A stretch of 64,000 nt of DNA, taken from Triatoma infestans (taxonomy: Eukaryota; Arthropoda; Insecta; Hemiptera; Reduviidae). Of the stretch, positions 45,001-54,573 are shown in pieces; the first letter of the stretch is position 1; every line of letters begins with the position of its first letter. A program made the translations under genes and the position numbers. The stretch spans positions 119,104 through 183,103 of the forward strand of contig JAAEAF010001519.1 of NCBI GenBank assembly GCA_011037195.1. The letters run 5' to 3'. The notes beneath the pieces are model-generated. The model saw only the letters and a program-made list of their open reading frames with translations, did not search any database and was not told the DNA's origin.

Positions 45001-45977
45001 AGAGCAACGGCATGATCGAACGCATGCATCGGACGCTTGTGGATGCGTTAGCTCAGTATGTGCGTCGAGACGGTCGTGATTGGGATCGATGGCTCCCGTA
45101 TGCCCTCATGGCATACCGGTCAACAGTACACTCGTCAACGGGTTATACTCCGCATTACATGCTCTACGGCCGAGATTTCGAAATCCCGTTCGATTGCCCG
45201 TACGTTTTGCAAGAGGGAACCACGAATCGGGAACAATACGTAAAGGAACTCCAAGATAAGTTGGCCAACGCTTACACATATGCCCAAGAGGCCGAAGAGC
45301 AGGCCAGAAAGGGATGGACACGCTGCCATGACCGTGGTAAGTCCTGGCGTGAGTTTCGGGTGGGGCAGCAGGTGTATCTGCTGGAACCGGCTCTGCCCAA
45401 GCACCATGCGAAAAAATTCCGCCGTCCGTGGACTGGTCCCCACGTTATCTCCGCCCGGATTTCTGCGTGCGACTATGAGATCCAACTGGCTACAGGTGGT
45501 CGATATGTGGTCCACATAAACCGCTTGAAGGCGGTAGCGGAACCAGAACAGGACACCCATGGTGATCCGATGTCCGTGCAAGAGTACTCCAGGTCTGACA
45601 CGGAGGTGAGCTGTATGGGAGACTTTAGAACCGACGACCCCAATCCGGAGCAGGATGATCGGGAAGGCGACGATTCCTCCCATTCCATGGGTGGTGACTA
45701 TTTACCCGAACCCCAAAATGTTGATCATTCAGCCGAGGGGGAATTGGATTCCGAAGAGGAACCCAAAGAAGCGACTGACCCGTCCTGGCGACCTTCGGAA
45801 ACCGAGGAAACCGAGGCTGTGAAATCTCCCCGGTCCCCATATCAGTTAAGACGTACCAGACGGGAACTACTTGTAGGCGAGAGCCCTACCTCTAACCCTT
45901 GCTCCCCATCGAGCCCACCGATTGATTACGTAAATCGTCGACCGAGGAGGCGTGCTGAACCCCAGAGGGAGGAATAA
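41955..45977 (+). CDS. pol: Gypsy-2 Pol polyprotein
   Basis: An open frame of 1340 codons; translation probably enters it by the -1 shift at 42015-42021, so the first 20 or so codons are not used. Protease: LLVDSGSEISIL (residue about 69), closing LVGWDLMERLGL. RT: VVLVPKRSEDGTCKYRFCTD, FSTIDLASGYHQIPI and the catalytic YLDD at about residue 513. RNase H: LATDASGVALGAVL (659), TERELLAVVWA and HRPGSKHLNADGLSR. Integrase: HHCC (HPGIQRTLSRVKEHF, CHPCNARK at about 894), DDE core with SLDIVEV, VLTDRGTNFLS (983) and the Glu in GMIERMHRTL (1021). A GPY/F-like WTGPHVISARI (1158) and an acidic, Pro-rich tail end it. No chromodomain was recognised. All catalytic residues I can check are present. Confidence 0.95.
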   Translation: MQSTGDTQRCSDMFIPRDIFPKRLGPDGSPTVERPSLPGASFIIPNVSSIHPRGLLLNMKVGAKELHLLVDSGSEISILKEFIPGVLVQSSSVKATGVMGGMVPIKGEQRLSCEINDMSVDHTFVIAEVATKGDGLVGWDLMERLGLVVDAGRGDVRVGNRSVAVAPVTGRLSKTEELHEVTHGVGSPLKSTFEEVRECSVKAVGAVAVSPYCEQMVQGKLAASLNGDILIEPVTQAQLGLRVARSMNRPIGRRVWIKVVNPTKEEIRIEKGQVMGLAERWDLVDDAVVAMVGQSSGESDRMRDLEAECRKKVHHLGPEDQDHLMSVLRGFLHVFEEPGKEGCKLNVSHQIRTTEEGPIVKRPYRVPYHQRPVISEHLRDMMERGVIVPSNSPWSAPVVLVPKRSEDGTCKYRFCTDFRGLNSITKTDAYPLPLINETLEHLGRSKYFSTIDLASGYHQIPIREEDCEKTAFTTVGGHYEYRRMAFGLVNAPATFQRTMDQLLMEMKGTECLVYLDDIIIFSADLKEHCKKLGHLFQRLQDAGLKANLQKCRFAQPEVRYLGHIVTSEGVKPDPEKISAVQSFPVPKTSREIKGFLGLAGYYRRFIKNFAEVAKPLTKLLGQETKFLWGEREQEAFERLKVALCSSSVLVYPDFRVPFILATDASGVALGAVLSQMQEGQERPVAFASRQLNRAEQNYSATERELLAVVWATSQFRCYLLGRKFTLITDHAALKWMIRLKDPSAKLTRWALRLEEFDYDVAHRPGSKHLNADGLSRAVAAAMGTGEERGPNDSGVELSCWEREQLKDEWCNHCREASPGKVALGTSGLWYWTDGQRDPTAWKVMVPIKFRNYVIKLLHDTPWSGHPGIQRTLSRVKEHFYWPEAERDVERYVKGCHPCNARKTPKGLTVPLGEVIRATAPLDIVSLDIVEVPSSSSGNRYLLTMIDQFTRYAEAVPMRGQTAEETAGAFVREIILRHGTPQKVLTDRGTNFLSKLFKSVCQLLHVKKLQTTAFHPQSNGMIERMHRTLVDALAQYVRRDGRDWDRWLPYALMAYRSTVHSSTGYTPHYMLYGRDFEIPFDCPYVLQEGTTNREQYVKELQDKLANAYTYAQEAEEQARKGWTRCHDRGKSWREFRVGQQVYLLEPALPKHHAKKFRRPWTGPHVISARISACDYEIQLATGGRYVVHINRLKAVAEPEQDTHGDPMSVQEYSRSDTEVSCMGDFRTDDPNPEQDDREGDDSSHSMGGDYLPEPQNVDHSAEGELDSEEEPKEATDPSWRPSETEETEAVKSPRSPYQLRRTRRELLVGESPTSNPCSPSSPPIDYVNRRPRRRAEPQREE
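42015..42021 (+). promoter_or_regulatory. Putative -1 ribosomal frameshift site
   Basis: CCCAAAA fits X-XXY-YYZ exactly in the gag frame (C CCA AAA) and lies in the gag-pol overlap. A slip of -1 continues into the pol frame as PKRLGPDG. Five bases downstream GGGC can pair with GCCC (42026-42043). A second hairpin GCCCCT/AGGGGC lies at about 42054-42073. Together these are the usual ingredients of a programmed frameshift. Confidence 0.7.
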
Positions 45978-46079
45978 GTGGGTGCTTGTGTGTATCGGTG
46001 TGAGTTCAACCCCTCCTCCTCCACCCCAAAGGAAATTCCTTTAATAAGAAAAAATATATAGGAGAATGCTGGGAAAGAA

Positions 46080-46110
<31 letters not shown>

Positions 46111-46421
46111 TGATGTCGGGAAGGGAAAGGTGATCAGGCAAGCAAAAGGTAGGGACCAATAAATAGGAATAACGTAAGGGGAGGGGACGAGGTACTATAC
46201 AAAGGGTCCTGGCAGGGTCAGTACAAACTTTGAACCTAGGCAGGCAAGGGCAGCCCGACTCACCTCACACATGGAATGCTAGAGAGAGAAGTAACGAGTT
46301 CACTACTAGACTCTCTACAACTACCTATTTGGAAGCAGAAGGGAGCACAGCCTATCTGGGAGAACCAGCTCAGCCAACGCGACCCAGTAATGGACAAGGA
46401 TGACTGAGGAAGTGTCAAGAA

Positions 46422-46456
<35 letters not shown>

Positions 46457-46556
46457 TAGTTCGTGTGGAGGTATTCCAAAGTTCATCGTGGAGCACTTCG
46501 TCAGCACACTTTCGAAAGTGGAGATTGATGCTGTCAAAAGAGTAATCTCCACTTTT
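45978..46556 (+). other. Gypsy-2 non-coding tail
   Basis: About 580 bases lie between the pol stop and the polypurine tract, with no env-like frame. It contains an (AAT)n run at 46082-46108 and a second long GA-rich tract at about 46418-46456. An inverted pair of TTTCGAAAGTGGAGAT and ATCTCCACTTTTGAA sits at about 46510-46560, a possible stem just before the polypurine tract. Confidence 0.7.
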
Positions 46557-46569
46557 GAAAAAGGAGGAA
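46557..46569 (+). other. Gypsy-2 polypurine tract
   Basis: GAAAAAGGAGGAA, three bases before the 3' LTR, is the expected plus-strand primer for reverse transcription. Confidence 0.8.
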
Positions 46570-46572
46570 TAT

Positions 46573-47175
46573 TGTAAGGGCTAGTGAAGAGAAGAAGGGA
46601 TTGCAAGCCAGCTTATGGGCGTGGCTAGGTGAATAGTGGAGTGGGGAACCGCTGGCAGATGAGAGATGGGTGAGTAGTAGGGCAGCCGAGCCTAGGGCAA
46701 AAGCTAAGGAGAAAACAGTGTGAGCTACCAAGCAGTCAACTTATTCAAAAGTATTGAGGTGAGCTTTTGTGTACCCTGTGGCGCAAATAACTGACCCATC
46801 TATATTGCCAGAGTGACCCGCTAACTTCTAAGACCGTGGGTTAGGGTGTTGTAAATAATTGTTTAGTGTGTAAGTTATAATTATTGGTTTAGTTGTTAAG
46901 TTGTACATAATTGTTAGTGTGTAAGTTAGTCCAGTAAGATATTACGTATAGTTGTTGTAACAAGAAGAGATTGTTTTCCTTTGTTTGAGGTTAAAGATTA
47001 TGTTTGTATGTTTGCTTGAAAGCCATCGGCTGATAACCATGAAAGAGTAATGAAATTTATGTTTGTTAATAATAAACTAAAATTAAGCAGCATTCGCCTC
47101 TTCTTACCCTATTCCTATGTGGGAGTGTGTGTGAGTGAGTGTGTGTGTGTGTGGGGTAGGGATAAAAGAATTACA
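46573..47175 (+). repeat. Gypsy-2 3' LTR
   Basis: 603 bp. It differs from the 5' LTR by scattered substitutions (for example GATAGAT/GAGAGAT, GAAATCC/GAAAGCC), a 3-bp TTG gain and a shorter GT repeat. Confidence 0.95.
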
Positions 47176-47650
47176 GTATGGTAGAAATTGGTGGTTCAAG
47201 ATCTCCAATGAAAGAGATTTATTTGTTTGTTATTTTTTGAAGATGTTTTTTGTTACCTCCCAGGACTTCATGCCAGTTTTTTGTTTCTGGACGTTCACCG
47301 TTCCGCACAACGAGACTTTACAGAAACTGAACATTTTCTCTACAATCAAAATTGTATATCTCTGCGAATATTCAACGGATTATTCTTGTTCATTAGGCAT
47401 TTTTCATAAAAAAAAAAAAAAAAAAACAATGAAAGAAAAAGAAACTACCTTAAGTTTCGTTGAAAAAAATATATATGTGGTCCAATTTGAAATATGTAAA
47501 TTGGTTTCATAATCTCTTATTTCTGCTGTTTAAAAAAAAATAATAATTAGTCACATATTTGGAATCCTTGAAAAAATTAAGTAGGCTATCGTTTGGACTG
47601 CTTTTCTTATCTGGCGTAATTTTCAAGTGGATGGTGTATTAAAGTTGTCA

Positions 47651-47845
47651 CCAGCTTCTAGCATATTAGAATCTTTACTGCCAAGTATGGACAGTAGCAA
47701 TTAACGCGAAGTAAATACAAGAACACTACAAAATAATCAATTCTTATCACAGGTTTTTTTTGTAAATTATTGTTTTTAACAGCACAAAGCAGCAACAAAA
47801 CAGAGGAAAAATTATATCACTGTATTCAGCGAAATTTTTTGAAGC
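47651..47845 (+). repeat. Orphan copy of GT11-like 3' flank
   Basis: AGCTTCTAGCATATTAGAAT, CAATTAACGCGAAGTAAATA, ACAAGAACACTACAAAATAA and AAATTATATCACTGTATTCA match 36184-36480 downstream of copy A. There is no gene in front. Relative to A, a piece between two GCCAAGTAT phrases is missing, as if removed by recombination between short repeats. Confidence 0.75.
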
Positions 47846-49442
47846 AATTCATATAAAAATCAGTATGGGAAACTAATAATAAACCAACTAAAATGATGAA
47901 ATCCCGTGACAAATACAGAGACAACCGTACACTATCACGGATACATATATTATATGCATATTGACCATTTGCTGAAAACATTTGTTGTTTTTTTTTCTCT
48001 CTCTTCCAGAGGACCTCAAAACATGTATTTCCAGTGAAAACGTAATTTAGAAAATTTGACACGAACGCAATTCGTCCACTTTCTAAGAGTGACCGAAAGT
48101 AAAACGTCATGCGCGTGTTATACACCAGAGTTCTTTTAATTTTAACTCTAAATTCCATGGAATATATTTTTTTTGGCGGTGATTACGTTCTTTTTAAATC
48201 ATATGCGTGCAATTTGTCAGTAAATTATTCCCTAAAGTCATGTGTATAATATGTGTGTGTGTGTGTGTGTGTGCGCGTGTGTCAGATAATAACGTTTCGG
48301 GGGGGGGGGATCTCACTTGTGAACAAAGAATGGAACTTTCCTTGTAATTTTTTATTTCTTGGCCACAACCTCTTTTCAAAAAATATTTATGTAAAGCAAA
48401 AATTTATAACTTTATTTATTTATGTTTTTTTTTTTTACTTCGAAGAAGTATAGAAAAGTTTTTAATTTATTTCCGGATAAAAATTACCGTGAAAACAGGT
48501 ATAAAATTTATTTATTTATTTATTTTTTGTTTATCTGAAATTAAAGTATAAAAAACAAAAAGAATAAGTTTTATATCGCATATATTACTATAAAAATTAA
48601 TTCATTAATCATCTGTTATCAGTTAATCGATCAGTGGTCTCTTTTTATTTTGTTTTTGTTTTGGTCATGGGGAAAAACTGTTTCATTTTTCTTTTTATAA
48701 ACTTTTATCATGAAACTAAAAATGCTAACGAGTTAACATTATTGGCCACTACACATGTTTATTTTTCCTCTGCTCCGTCTAACATATGTAATCGTAATCA
48801 TAATTCTTTGTTAATTGTTTTCATTATCGGTTAATAAATTTTTATTTGAAATAATTAACTATGCATTTTGCATAGAAGAAAAAGAAAATCAAGTAGAAAC
48901 TCACTTCCTTTCACTTCAATTATATTCGCAAATCTTACATTGCAAATTGTATACGAGTTTAAAGGAAATCATGGTAACTGTTTCCCAGAAAACTCCAAAA
49001 AAATTGCAAAAACCTATTTTATGAAATATAAAGTTTATAAACTAATTTTCTTCAAAAAATGTAATATTCTAGGATTGCTATCAATATACTTACCATACAT
49101 TGGGCTAAACTGGGACTTTAAAGAAAAAGTTTAAGTTCGCTGATTGGCCAACAATTATTTGAAATATTTCCCCGGTAAAATTCATTTAGGTGTTCTTAGA
49201 GGGGGACACTTCAGACTAAAGTGCCATTTCAGTAAGTTATACGATTCTAACCAGTATATTATAATATCAATATGAAATTTAATATATTGCCATAATTCCG
49301 AGTTTCAAGATCCGGTTTATCGAAAGTTTTTTACCTAATTATTTTACGGAGTCACATACTATGTACATTTTTAATTATACGTTAAATTTGTTGAAGGAGG
49401 GCACCCTTATAAAGTAATTAAATCAGAAATGTGAAAACTGCA
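47846..49442. other. AT-rich DNA with R-family fragments
   Basis: R-family ends and interior pieces occur at 48000-48110 and 48970-49330 (AATTTGACACGAACGCAATT, CCCGGTAAAATTCATTTAGG). A (GT)n microsatellite is at about 48254-48282 and a G9 run at 48300. No gene seen. Confidence 0.5.
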
Positions 49443-50090
49443 GTTATTATTATTATTATTATTTATTATAATTATTTATTTGCAAAAACTTAATATACAA
49501 AGAAGTTTGGGAGAATACAATTGATATATCTACAAATATGTGCACAGCCTAGTCTCTAAAAAAAAACATTTTAACTGCACTAATTAAAGTAAACTTTCTT
49601 CTAAGACATATTTTCTTAGCATAAGAGTGCCTTTGATATAATAGAAAAGACTACACAAATGATACTTATTTTTATATCTAAAATATCAGCCACAGTATCA
49701 GAGATCAAACTCAATGGGTTCAATATATGATTTCCTTAATTTCACAAAACATGGGCAGCGAAAAAGAAAATGCGCTAGATCGTCAGCCTTTTTATAATTA
49801 CATATTGGGCAAAATTGGTTATTATCTAGAGTAGAAAATTCCCCTTTATACGTAAGCTTACGGAGATTTTTATTTGAGACTCTCAGCTGGCTGATTAGTC
49901 TAATTTCCATTGTATGACATTCAAAATTAATATAGTTCTCTTCAAAATTTAAGAAAGAAATTAGTCTGTACATAGGACAATACTTGGAATTTAATACACT
50001 AACTAGATCTTTAGAAAATGAATGGTTACGCATTTTTGCAATTAAAGCATTTCTATAGTTTTTTAACACGTCATAACTCAGATTTTTTCA
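49443..50090 (-). mobile_element. 5'-truncated LINE (family L3)
   Basis: On the minus strand 50069-49698 is open and encodes a LINE C-terminus ending in the zinc-binding motif FCPICNYKKADDLAHFLFRC, preceded by IRLISQLRVSNKNLRKLTYK. The CxxC...H...C arrangement and position near a 3' (AAT)n tail at 49443-49475 are typical of RTE/CR1-like elements that end without RNase H. About 250 bases of 3' UTR separate the stop from the tail. RT is missing. Confidence 0.72.
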
Positions 50091-50289
50091 AACACTATCA
50101 GCTCCGACAGATATAAAAAGATTTTGCACTTGACTAGCCCAATTCAATTCGCTATTGTTATTTGCCTGTCTACACCAGTTGATCAAGCTTAAGAAATTTA
50201 ACTTAGGTAAGAGAAAGTCGTATGAATGCATTGCATACATTTTTCACACATTATTTTTTTTGCAGTCCATTTTACTTGATGCTGGTAAG

Positions 50290-51160
50290 TGGAAGTATTA
50301 CGATTATGCCAAATTTTCGGTATTATGCACATTTTAGCTATACACGTTTTGAGGTCCCTTGAATTCGAAAACGTGGTTTACAAAATGGACTGTGTGTTAA
50401 ACGGCATATCTCAAAAATCGAAAATCGTTAGAAAGCTGAAACTTGATATTTCATTTAGTTTCTATCAGATGTATGTGTTAATAAAGGTTCAGTCAAAGTC
50501 AGTCCACCAGATAGATGCCTACATACTACTTTGCTGAATAGATTATTTAGTTTTTGGCTATTGTCTTGCAAACGGCTTCAATGATTTTCATTAAAGTTCG
50601 AACACTGTGCTACAACTTTTATTTAAAACAGTTGTCACAGGAAAAAATCATTTATGGGGTGTTTCTAGGAGGGATGGATTAGGGTTTCCCCTAAAGTGCC
50701 ATGTCAGTATATTATTTATTTATCTTTTTTTTAATTTAAGGCGCGTCAACATCCATGGTCGTTGGCGCCCGGAGCCTTCTCAGTGAAGTGCCGGCCTCCG
50801 GACAGTGTTCTCTCGCTACAGACACACAGTCGATCACCGGACAGTGAGCTGTAGGGCCTCGTAAGAAGAAAAAAATCTAAGGGCACAACAGGCTGGCCTC
50901 GAACTCGGGATCTCCGAGAAGGGAGACCAGTGTGCTAACCACTATATTATATTAATAAGAATTTAATCTTAGGACAACATTTTTACCAGAAGTTCAACTT
51001 TTATATTATATTTTGGATGCACATATGTATTATCAGTTATAATATGTGAAATTTATAACAAGGTAGTAACTGGATAAATAAATAGTAAAACCTAAATCAC
51101 AACTATGCAAATTGCGATTAGAGAAAGTCTTGTGAGTATTTCACAAGGAGATATTTTATT
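50290..51160 (+). repeat. R-family repeat interrupted by a SINE
   Basis: The family phrases ACACGTTTTGAGGTCCCTTG, AACTTGATATTTCATTTAG, GCAAACGGCTTCAATGATTT, ATTAGGGTTTCCCCTAAAG and the end GATTAGAGAAAGTCTTGTG are in order. A SINE splits it at 50716-50942. Confidence 0.65.
50708..50950 (-). repeat. S1 SINE with LINE-like 3' tail, copy e
   Basis: Minus-strand SINE at 50716-50942 between possible 8-bp duplications TATATTAT (50708-50715 and 50943-50950). The head has box A AGTGGTTAGCACACTGG and box B GAGTTCGAGGCCAGCC. The S1 body follows (TGCCCTTAGATTTTTTTC). Its last 30 bases before the A-rich tail (plus strand 50740-50769) match the 3' end of the LINE at 8827-8856 at 23 of 30 positions. The other S1 copies lack this tail. 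Confidence 0.78.
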
Positions 51161-52585
51161 TGTCTCAAGTTTTATTTCAAATAATTACATAATTTGTTTT
51201 CAAACTTGGAATATTCCTCCCCCCCCGAACAAAATCTTCCTTAAAAATATTTAAACAAAAAAATAGTAGCTTTTTGTATACGTAGTAGGTGGACCAAGTT
51301 TAGAGAAAATTGTTGGTAACTTTTTCGAGAAAATTGTAAAAAAAATACTGACAAACATTCAGTGAAGTGGTAGGTCCCATTGAACGATCGTGGAAAAACA
51401 TTACTGCTGGGTCCCCTCATAGAACAAACTATCAAAATTGAATTTTGGCTGATTTTCCTTTCTTTACTTTTCTTTTTGTTTTTTTGAGTTGTGCTGACCA
51501 TATTCTGTAACCGTTGTTAACTTTTTATTGTCTGTGCCACTGATGAGCCATAATTATGAACAAGAAGCAAGCTCTTGCAACTTGAGATAAATGAAAAAAA
51601 TGTTGCATTCCACGTGTATTTAACCAATTACATGAAGTTAGGAAATTAGAAATCCGGTATAGTACATTACATTAATGGGATACAGTCAATAGAAGAAATG
51701 CAGACGAAAGCATACAATAAACATTTTAGCCAGTACATGCATAGCAACCAGATATGGTGGCTGGTTGCTATGCAGATACCAAACTAGAAAACAGTACAAA
51801 TACTTTGATTACAATTTGGGAAATACACTTGCTACATTTAGAAAGAAATATACAATTGCTTAGACATACGAGAATTATAAAAATAAATTATATAGAAAAT
51901 AAATCTAAAGAAATAGATGAAATAGTAAAGTTATGCAGCAATTGCTGAAAGGTATCGCAGGCCCTAAGATAATAAGATATCAGGATTCTAAAGTTAACAA
52001 GACTCACACTTCACTCCCTACATACCATACATCTCAGCCCCTTCACATTCGGTTTCCTTACAACATACACAAATTATGTTTTTAAAAAACCATTTTACCG
52101 ATCTCACGGGACTTCAAAACCTGTATTTCCAATGAAAACCGACATTGAAATTATGACATGAACGCAATATTACCTCCTTCGTATAGTTCTTCTAGTAACG
52201 AGATGGACCAAAAATAAAATAGGGTAATCCATTTACATATGGAGGGCTGAAAATGGGTCCAATGATTGTCTTGAATCTTGGAATATTAACTCTACAGATA
52301 TGAAAATTATCACTTCAATTTGAAAACCTTTATTTTCTGGGCAAATTTTGATGTTTGTTTTCCAGTGTTATTGTCTGCAACTTAGTTTCTAGCTACATTA
52401 AAACTTAATAAAATATGATTCTAAATAAATAAAATTCTATCCCGATGTAATCTATCATCCGTCTACTGGTATTACAAACAAAGTAGTGCCAGATGTCAGT
52501 CTGTTCTGTCTAGTTCCGTAAAGCGGGAAAATATATATTCCAGATGTCAGTGCTTATACAATATATAGATTGTCAATATTAACTA
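51161..52585. other. AT-rich stretch, little recognised
   Basis: Mostly unique AT-rich DNA. R-family traces lie near 52085-52340. From about 52385 the upstream flank shared with GT11-like copy A begins (TTTCTAGCTACATTAAAACT). A phrase ATTCCAGATGTCAGT is repeated at about 52490 and 52540. Confidence 0.45.
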
Positions 52586-52622
52586 CACCACAAAAAAAAA
52601 ACACATGATTGGAGTCAGTGTA
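52586..52622 (+). promoter_or_regulatory. Conserved upstream block of GT11-like copy C
   Basis: ACACATGATTGGAGTCAGTG, with TCAGT at 52615-52619 matching the arthropod initiator. It would give a 5' UTR of only about 32 bases before ATG 52649. The block is shared with copies A and D. Confidence 0.55.
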
Positions 52623-52648
52623 ATATTTAATATCTATTTATACCAACG

Positions 52649-53557
52649 ATGCTAATGAAAAGGAAAGTTAGACAGTTATTTCCAAAATGGAGAAGTTTTT
52701 CTTTAATTTGTTGGTGCGGTTTTTGTGTTACACTGATTACGATTTTATTGACTATTGATATTGTTTCTGAAGAAACGGAATGTTCACAAGATATGTTAAC
52801 GTTCTATGATAATGGGTCTTTGAATGTACAATTATGGTCTTATATAAGTGTTTGGGCTATAGTGAAAGTTGATCCAAGATGGCAAGCGTACGCACCCAAG
52901 ACTACACTCAAAGCGTTGAAAACCATTTTTACCAATGATAGTATCATATTGAAAGAATATGAATCGCACGCATTGCATTGTATACACACAAGCAGTTACA
53001 AATATCGAACAAAGGATGTTAACGTATTGAATTTTCATTATGTACCAGAAATTTATGCTAAGGTTTTATTTTCATTAAGATATGAATTGAAGGATGAATT
53101 TCAATTTCTTCCAGAAATTAATAAATTTGCTAATAATGTAATAACATCTGGTGGGCACAGTAAAGATATAGTAATAGTTGAGGAAAATCTTGTTGCACTC
53201 TTGATTATACATGATATTGAATCTAACAAAGAAATTCATAAATACTACCATCTGGGTATGGAATGGTTTCGTAAGGAGGTAAAAAATCCACTTTTTGTTA
53301 TAATAGCCTATAAATATGTAAAAGAAGTTCGTGATATGGATCTATTCCAAGATGAGGACATATTATTATTTAGTAATCCAAGTGAATTTGGACATAGTTT
53401 GGGTTTAGTGGCTAGATGTAAACATTTGATCATATATGAAGGAACATTGTCAATGTTCGCTGGTTTATTTATCGATGGTTACGTTCTAGTCAATGACGTT
53501 GGCTGGCTAGGAAACACTGATGTTAATTTGACTAATTGGATAATTTTTAACCCGTAA
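52649..53557 (+). CDS. GT11-like fucosyltransferase-related protein, copy C
   Basis: 302 codons, intronless, intact. The N-terminus MLMKRKVRQLFPKWRS precedes the membrane segment FSLICWCGFCVTLITILLTI, giving type II topology. GSLNVQLWSYISVWAIVK, WFRKEVKNPLFVIIAYKYV and LGLVARCKHLIIYEGTLSMF match copies A, B and D and follow the GT11 motif order. The donor-site motif HxRR is replaced by LLIIHDI. C and A are most alike in the last third (MDLFQDEDILLF onwards), suggesting gene conversion or constraint there. It has an upstream block, a short leader and an AATAAA at 53809-53814, so it is the best candidate for an expressed member. Substrate and activity are unknown. Confidence 0.72.
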   Translation: MLMKRKVRQLFPKWRSFSLICWCGFCVTLITILLTIDIVSEETECSQDMLTFYDNGSLNVQLWSYISVWAIVKVDPRWQAYAPKTTLKALKTIFTNDSIILKEYESHALHCIHTSSYKYRTKDVNVLNFHYVPEIYAKVLFSLRYELKDEFQFLPEINKFANNVITSGGHSKDIVIVEENLVALLIIHDIESNKEIHKYYHLGMEWFRKEVKNPLFVIIAYKYVKEVRDMDLFQDEDILLFSNPSEFGHSLGLVARCKHLIIYEGTLSMFAGLFIDGYVLVNDVGWLGNTDVNLTNWIIFNP

Positions 53558-53808
53558 ATAGCAATAATAGGAGGATAAGGTCTGAGACAACATTGCCTAT
53601 TTCAAGATTTCTCTATTACAAGATGTTTGTATTTGATATTCTAAGTGATTTTGTTTCCTATAATTATTTAAAAAAAAAAAATGGCCATTGATATTTGCTT
53701 ACTACATTGCATGGCTGCCTTATAATACTACAGTTTCGTCAATATTCTTCACACAGTATTGTCTCCACAGTCGATTGTATTAATTATTTGTTCTGTTATA
53801 TTTTATTA

Positions 53809-53814
53809 AATAAA
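53809..53814 (+). terminator. Polyadenylation signal of GT11-like copy C
   Basis: AATAAA about 250 bases after the stop, in the context TTAAATAAAGTTACTTAAA. The same hexamer in similar context is present behind copies B and D. Confidence 0.6.
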
Positions 53815-54573
53815 GTTACTTAAAATAATTTTTTTTAATTTATTTATTTATTTATTTTTGTTGATGTATCAACTTCTAGATTACTAGCGACTTTTGTCAC
53901 CTTTTATCATTAGAACTGTGATGACATCGACTTACATGTTCCGAGCATCCAGATTAACGTTTATAAACTAAAGGCCGACATAGTTATGGATGTTAAAGGA
54001 TCATTCTTGCTTTGTCTACCCCAAATGACCTTCACGGTGTCCAAATTGCTTATTCTATATTTGTATATAATTTATTGTCGATATTAACATAGTATATACA
54101 GACCATACACTACACATTAATTATTTATTAATATTTACACTGCACATTAATATTTTTGTTTACCTTGTTACTATTACAACTTTCGTTAGAGGTATTCTTT
54201 TATTCTGATAAATGTCTGTAGACGTTTTTGGAAGTATGTTATCAATTACATTTTTGGAAGTATGTTATCAATTACATTTTTGCCGCTTTTTTTGTAATTG
54301 AACTTTTGCCGACTAAATTCATTTCCGGGGGTTCGAGAATGAGGATGAAATTATGCTTTCCTCAAAAAATATCTGTTTATAAAATTCAGTCTTCAATTCA
54401 TGTAAATTGAAGACAATTAAACATCTAGTAAGAATTATATAATTGGAGAGAATTGGCAATTAAATGTATGTAAATTGCTAAAAGAGAAGGTTATATGAGA
54501 TTATCACACCAGATTTTTATAATTTTTGTCCTTTTTTTTGGTTTCCATTTTATATTTTGATTTGTTACTTATT
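53815..54573. other. AT-rich stretch with a 26-bp tandem duplication
   Basis: The phrase TTTTTGGAAGTATGTTATCA is present twice head-to-tail at 54226-54278. An R-family-like terminus occurs near 54475-54520. Otherwise nothing recognised. Confidence 0.5.

Larger units (their letters stand above)
40081..47179 (+). mobile_element. Gypsy-2 LTR retrotransposon, apparently complete
   Basis: The element is 40085-47175, flanked by GTAT at 40081-40084 and 47176-47179. The LTRs begin TGTAAGG and end AATTACA, with about six substitutions plus two length changes (a 3-bp indel and GT-repeat length) between them. gag and pol are open and overlap by 130 nt. A slippery site, a polypurine tract and a primer-site candidate are in place. 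Base composition is more GC-rich than the surrounding DNA. All this fits a recent, potentially competent insertion. Confidence 0.95.

Noticed and set aside
47135..47512. 125-codon frame
   Set aside because: It begins in the GT repeat of the Gypsy-2 LTR and continues into R-family-like DNA.
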